From Sphingopyxis sp. (GTDB lineage Bacteria; Pseudomonadota; Alphaproteobacteria; Sphingomonadales; Sphingomonadaceae), in contig JACEST010000031.1 in NCBI GenBank assembly GCA_013911715.1, positions 1 through 16,277 of the forward strand: 16,277 nt of DNA. Direction: 5' to 3'. The notes below the pieces were generated by a model. That model was not told the DNA's origin, did no database searches, and saw only the letters and a program-made list of their open reading frames with translations. This document shows positions 13,082-16,277 of the stretch, one piece after another. Position numbers and translations under genes: made by a program. The number at the start of each line of letters is the position of its first letter. Positions within the stretch are counted from its first letter, which is position 1.

Positions 13082-15256
13082 TCAGAGCTTCACCCGCACG
13101 GTCAGTCGCGCATTAATCGGCGCGCCGGTTGAAAAATTGCTATCGTTATGGGCGAAGGGGAAATAGCCCTCATCGAACAGATTCTCGACATTCAGCTGGA
13201 CATCCACCCGCTCGCTCAGCGTCGCGAACAGCGCGGCGTCGACGCGGGTATAGGCGGGGATGATCGCCGCATTGCTGATCGAGGCGAAACTGCGCGACTG
13301 ATGATAGACCCCGATGCCGATACCAAAGCTGTCCGACAGGTCATAACGGTTCCACAGGCTGATCTGGTGCCGCGGCACCTGCGCGACGCGGCGGCCCGCT
13401 GGCGCTGCGCTGGTGGTCGCGGTGATTTCGGCATCGGTATAGCTGTATCCGGCGGCGACCTGCCATGCGGGCACGGGTTTGCCGACCAGCCCCAGTTCAA
13501 AGCCCTTGCTGCGCTGTTCGCCCGTCAGCACCACGGTTCCTGCCGTCGCACCGGGCGCGCGCGTGTTGCTGCGGTCGAGCTGATAGAGTGCGGCAGTGAA
13601 GCTGAGCGCCGGCAAGATGTCCCACTTCACCCCCAACTCATAATTGTCGAACTCCTCGGGCTCGAGCGCGGCGCTGGTCAGATCGAGGCTGTTGAACTGA
13701 TCCCCCGATTGCGGGAGAAAGCTTTTGGCATAGCTGGCATAGATGGACGCGTTTGGCACCGGTTTGAACACCAATCCAATGCGCGGCGACCACAGGTTAT
13801 CGACGCGCGCAAAGCTGGCGTTGGTGAACAGGTTGGTAGCTTCAAGGTCAAATCGATCATAGCGCAGGCCGGCAATCACCTCGACCATCTCGCCAATGCT
13901 GATCTGGTCTTGCACATATAGCGATACTTGCGACAGGTCGGTCGCCGCCGCACGGTTGCTGTTGCCCGTCGGCCCAGCGACGAACAGCGGTGTCGGGATA
14001 GCCAGCGGATCGGTCAGATTGACGGTGACGCGTCGGTTGGACGACGCAAGGCCGCCGCCGAAAAAGCCGTTAATGCGCTCGTTGAAAGTGTCCTGCGCGG
14101 TAAATTCCGCCCCGAACAGCAACACATGATCAATCGCGCCGGTCGAACCGCGCCATACCGCATTGGTCTGCGCGATAAAGGTCTCGCGCTCGGTCGGATC
14201 GACATAGGCCTCGATCCCCACCGTTGGCACCGCACCGCTGCGGTTGACACCGGTCGCAGCAAAAACATTGCCATAGATTTTGTCATAGTCGCCATAGAGC
14301 GCCTGCGCGCTCAGCGTCAGCGCGTCGGACAGCGCCGCTTCGCCGCGAAAGCGCACGACATGGGCTTCAAAATCGGTGTCATTGATGCCGCTGATCCCGA
14401 AAAATGTATCGCGGAACCCGGTCAGCGGTCGGGTCGGCGCGGCAAGCGTGCCAATGTTCGCGCCGGGGACGCCGCGATCCACCACCCGGTCGTCGCGAAC
14501 ATATTCATAGCCAAGCTCGACCTTGACCGTCTCGCCAAGTTCAGCCCCGACGACCGGATTGACCGCATAGCGTTCGCCCGAAAAGGCGTCGCGGTGATTG
14601 TCGAGCGATTCGTAAAAGGCGTTGACGCGCAGGCCTGCCGCATTGCCAAGCTGGGCGTTGACGTCGGCGGCCAGATACCATGCGCCAAAAGTATCGACGC
14701 TGGCGGTTCCCTCGACCCGGTCTTCACCCACTAGCGCGCCCTTGGTGATGCGATTGATGAGCCCGCCGCCGCCGCCGCGCCCGAACACCATTGCATTGGG
14801 ACCCTTGTGCACCTCGACGCGCTCGATGTTGTAAAAGCTGCGGAAATATTGAACATCGTCGCGCAGGCCATCGACGAAAAAATCGGCGGTCGAATTATTG
14901 CCGCGAAAGGTCAATTGGTCGCGGTGGCCTTCGCCCTGCCCCGCCGACACGCCCGGCACCAGACGCGCCAGATCGGTTATCGAGCGGATCGCCTGATCCT
15001 CGATCTGCGCCTCCGTCACCACAGTGATCGACTGCGGAACGTCGATGATCGGGGTGTTGGTTTTCGTCCCCGTCGTCGTTTCAATGGTCCGATAGCCGTC
15101 GAGCGTCCCGGTGACGATGATCATCCGTCCATCCTCTGCGTCCATCGCGGCAGCGGCGCTGGCCGCTGTTGCGGCGGTTAGGCCGGTGTCGGCGGCCCAA
15201 GCGGGCATGGCGGTCCCGGCCAGCAAGATGGCGGTCATAAATTTTGTGCGGATCAT
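13082..15256 (-). CDS. TonB-dependent siderophore receptor
   Basis: This 724-residue outer-membrane receptor, of the Fiu/FhuA-type siderophore family, imports ferric siderophore using TonB energy. A signal peptide ends after AWA (residue 21). The TonB-box-like segment is DGRMIIVTGT (42-51). The plug spans about 65-172: TPIIDVPQSITVVTEAQI, LARLVPGVSAGQGEGHRDQL, FRGNNSTADFFVDGLRDDVQ, and RVEVHKGPNAMVFGRGGGGG. The last differs from the usual GRGSPGG by a glycine run from a GCC-rich DNA tract. The barrel ends with NVENLFDEGYFP and a final RLTVRVKL strand; the terminal residue is Leu rather than the usual Phe. Two Fur-like boxes lie 50-88 bp upstream. The natural ligand cannot be told; catecholate is a guess from the Fiu-like plug. 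No partner PiuC-type hydroxylase gene is adjacent. Confidence 0.95.
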   Translation of the reverse strand: MIRTKFMTAILLAGTAMPAWAADTGLTAATAASAAAAMDAEDGRMIIVTGTLDGYRTIETTTGTKTNTPIIDVPQSITVVTEAQIEDQAIRSITDLARLVPGVSAGQGEGHRDQLTFRGNNSTADFFVDGLRDDVQYFRSFYNIERVEVHKGPNAMVFGRGGGGGLINRITKGALVGEDRVEGTASVDTFGAWYLAADVNAQLGNAAGLRVNAFYESLDNHRDAFSGERYAVNPVVGAELGETVKVELGYEYVRDDRVVDRGVPGANIGTLAAPTRPLTGFRDTFFGISGINDTDFEAHVVRFRGEAALSDALTLSAQALYGDYDKIYGNVFAATGVNRSGAVPTVGIEAYVDPTERETFIAQTNAVWRGSTGAIDHVLLFGAEFTAQDTFNERINGFFGGGLASSNRRVTVNLTDPLAIPTPLFVAGPTGNSNRAAATDLSQVSLYVQDQISIGEMVEVIAGLRYDRFDLEATNLFTNASFARVDNLWSPRIGLVFKPVPNASIYASYAKSFLPQSGDQFNSLDLTSAALEPEEFDNYELGVKWDILPALSFTAALYQLDRSNTRAPGATAGTVVLTGEQRSKGFELGLVGKPVPAWQVAAGYSYTDAEITATTSAAPAGRRVAQVPRHQISLWNRYDLSDSFGIGIGVYHQSRSFASISNAAIIPAYTRVDAALFATLSERVDVQLNVENLFDEGYFPFAHNDSNFSTGAPINARLTVRVKL

Positions 15257-15305
15257 GGAAAAAAGTCGCTTTCTAAAGCCGGCTCCGCGGCTGCAATCCG
15301 ACTAA

Positions 15306-15320
15306 TGCGAATTATTCGCA
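15306..15320. promoter_or_regulatory. Fur-like box 1
   Basis: TGCGAAT-T-ATTCGCA is a perfect 7-1-7 palindrome. It has the same geometry as the E. coli Fur core TGATAAT-N-ATTATCA with GC in place of AT at two positions of each arm. It lies 50 bp upstream of the siderophore receptor start. The match to Fur is by pattern and context. Confidence 0.65.
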
Positions 15321-15329
15321 AAAACAAGA

Positions 15330-15344
15330 TGCGAATCAGTCGCA
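15330..15344. promoter_or_regulatory. Fur-like box 2
   Basis: TGCGAAT-C-AGTCGCA repeats box 1 with one mismatch in the second arm. Its centre is 24 bp from that of box 1, a spacing compatible with two dimers on about the same face of DNA over two turns or a little more. It also lies between the receptor and arsC, so it could affect both. Confidence 0.5.
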
Positions 15345-15399
15345 ACCGCAAAATTTTTTCGGCGTTCACCTCCGCCACGACTTTTGCTAAACGGGCGTG

Positions 15400-15744
15400 A
15401 TGCAAGCGACTATCTGGCACAACCCGGCGTGCGGCACCTCGCGCAAAACGCTCGAAATCCTCTGCGAAACGCCAGGCGTTGCACTGACCGTCATTGAATA
15501 TCTGAAATCACCCTATGACGAGGCCAAGCTGCGCCAGCTGATTGCCGACGCGGGTCTGACCCCGGTGGGCGCGCTGCGCCTGCGCGGCACCGATGCCGAA
15601 GAACGCGGCCTTCCCGAAGCCAGCGCCGATGCCATCATTGCCGCGATGGTCGCCAACCCCGCCTATGTGAACCGCCCCTTTGTGGAAACGGCCAAGGGCG
15701 TGCGCCTATGCCGTCCGCAGGATATCGTGCGCGAAATTGTCTAA
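15400..15744 (+). CDS. arsC: Arsenate reductase, ArsC glutaredoxin-dependent family
   Basis: This 114-residue protein starts at the ATG at 15400; a GTG directly before it is in frame but unneeded. The N-terminus ATIWHNPACGTSRKTLEIL has the catalytic Cys11. The arginines that bind oxyanion are visible at Arg60 (ALRLRGTD), Arg92 in NRPFVETAKG and Arg102 in VRLCRP. The family reduces arsenate to arsenite with glutathione and glutaredoxin. No arsR, arsB or acr3 gene accompanies it, so it may be a general housekeeping or Spx/YffB-like relative, though the motifs favour ArsC. The start has a weak ribosome binding site. It is divergent from the iron receptor and overlaps the recF end by 3 bp on the opposite strand. 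Confidence 0.93.
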   Translation: MQATIWHNPACGTSRKTLEILCETPGVALTVIEYLKSPYDEAKLRQLIADAGLTPVGALRLRGTDAEERGLPEASADAIIAAMVANPAYVNRPFVETAKGVRLCRPQDIVREIV

Positions 15745-16277
15745 ACTGCGCAAATCCCGTCGCGGCCCAGCGTAAAGCGCGTCACGGGGCCAGGCATCGC
15801 GTCGAACAGCGCCGCTTCTGTCCCGGTCAGCCAGCACTGCCCGCCGCCCGCCGCTAGCCGGGCATAAAGCGCCGCGCGCCGCGCAGGGTCGAGATGCGCG
15901 GCGACTTCATCAAGCAGCAGCAATGGGCGCGCCCCGCGCAGCCGCGCGACGCAATCGGCGTGCGCCATCATCAGCGCCAGCAGCAGGCCTTTCTGTTCGC
16001 CGGTTGAACAGCGGGCGGCGGCGCGGCCGCTGGCTTGATGGTGCACCGCCAAATCGTCGCGGTGCGGCCCTGCGGTGGTCCGCCCTGCCCCGACATCGAC
16101 TTTGCGCCGCGCCGCGATCATTGCCGTCAGGCCGCTCGCGCTCCATGGCTCGGTTCGCGGAACGCCTTCGCTGTCGATCAGGCTGATGATGGGCTGCGGG
16201 AAATCATCGTCGCTGCCTTGCACCGCCAGTTCTGCGTTCAGCGCCGCCAGCGTGCGCAACCGCGCGCTATCGACTGC
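15741..16277 (-). CDS. recF: DNA replication and repair protein RecF (5' part beyond window)
   Basis: The last 179 codons, counting the stop, are present and the frame is open to the window edge. RecF is an SMC-like ATPase that helps load RecA at single-strand gaps. The visible C-terminal half has AGRTTAGPHRDDLAVHH, the ABC signature STGEQKGLLLALMMAHA, and the Walker B and D-loop LLLLDEVAAHLDPARRAALY. The last strand is GQCWLTGTEAALFDA. All are intact. The N-terminal Walker A lies outside the window. Its stop overlaps the convergent arsC stop. Confidence 0.95.
   Translation of the reverse strand, partial: AVDSARLRTLAALNAELAVQGSDDDFPQPIISLIDSEGVPRTEPWSASGLTAMIAARRKVDVGAGRTTAGPHRDDLAVHHQASGRAAARCSTGEQKGLLLALMMAHADCVARLRGARPLLLLDEVAAHLDPARRAALYARLAAGGGQCWLTGTEAALFDAMPGPVTRFTLGRDGICAV

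Noticed and set aside
13148..14734. Two long plus-strand open frames (about 257 and 268 residues) antisense to the TonB receptor
   Set aside because: The receptor on the minus strand has continuous motifs across the region. The plus frames are rich in Arg/Gly/Ala with no recognisable domain and no ribosome binding site.
14765..14779. GCC-rich triplet run in the TonB receptor as a coding microsatellite
   Set aside because: It encodes the glycine turn of the plug, where Gly is normal. It is short and unremarkable in GC-rich DNA.
1..16277. CRISPR array, tRNA, rRNA, integrase or insertion sequence
   Set aside because: No regularly spaced repeats, no cloverleaf with a CCA-type end that I could make out, and no transposase motifs on either strand. 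A tRNA or covariance scan would be the decisive test.

Overview
The window looks like chromosomal DNA from a GC-rich alphaproteobacterium, most likely a sphingomonad (Sphingopyxis-like). This rests on the aroQ-accB-accC order, protein style, Shine-Dalgarno use and the types of palindromic repeat present. The genus is an inference that no search has tested. Nearly all the DNA is ordinary housekeeping and envelope gene content. There is no CRISPR array, rRNA, tRNA, recognisable transposase or phage module.

Layout. Positions 1-1868 (minus): a compact operon reading ygfZ (Fe-S/folate protein), an unrecognised exported protein, then a membrane-anchored retropepsin-like aspartic protease cut by the left edge. 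1897-2009: a nested palindromic element fills the divergent ygfZ/pyrC gap. 2010-3047 (plus): pyrC, overlapping convergently with rarD (3024-3935, minus), which follows a small membrane protein gene. 4242-5236 (plus): a translationally coupled GNAT acetyltransferase and a DUF1330 protein. 5322-5993 (plus): a lipoprotein facing thiSG (6135-7115, minus), with a palindromic pair and a C12A8 tract between them. 7116-8040: an AT-richer islet with a DUF3800 gene. 8058-10388 (plus): aroQ-accB-accC. 10389-10706: a gene-free stretch with a strong inverted repeat. 10707-12047 (plus) and 12183-12890 (minus): two unrelated-fold L,D-transpeptidases facing each other across a second copy of the palindromic pair. 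13082-15256 (minus): a TonB-dependent siderophore receptor with two Fur-like boxes upstream. 15400-15744 (plus): arsC-type reductase. 15741-16277 (minus): the C-terminal part of recF.

How the genes work together. aroQ feeds chorismate synthesis, and accB/accC form the biotin carboxylase half of acetyl-CoA carboxylase. thiS/thiG make the thiazole of thiamine. pyrC makes dihydroorotate. The two L,D-transpeptidases act on periplasmic peptidoglycan, and the receptor imports ferric siderophore, probably under iron repression.

The most distinctive signal is not a gene. At least four kinds of short palindromic repeat occur here. Two ~96-bp copies of one paired element lie in convergent intergenic gaps and carry a compensatory base-pair change. 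A related single unit is built in frame into ygfZ. A different element occupies the ygfZ/pyrC divergent gap, abuts the pyrC ribosome binding site and forms a terminator-shaped hairpin just ahead of ygfZ.
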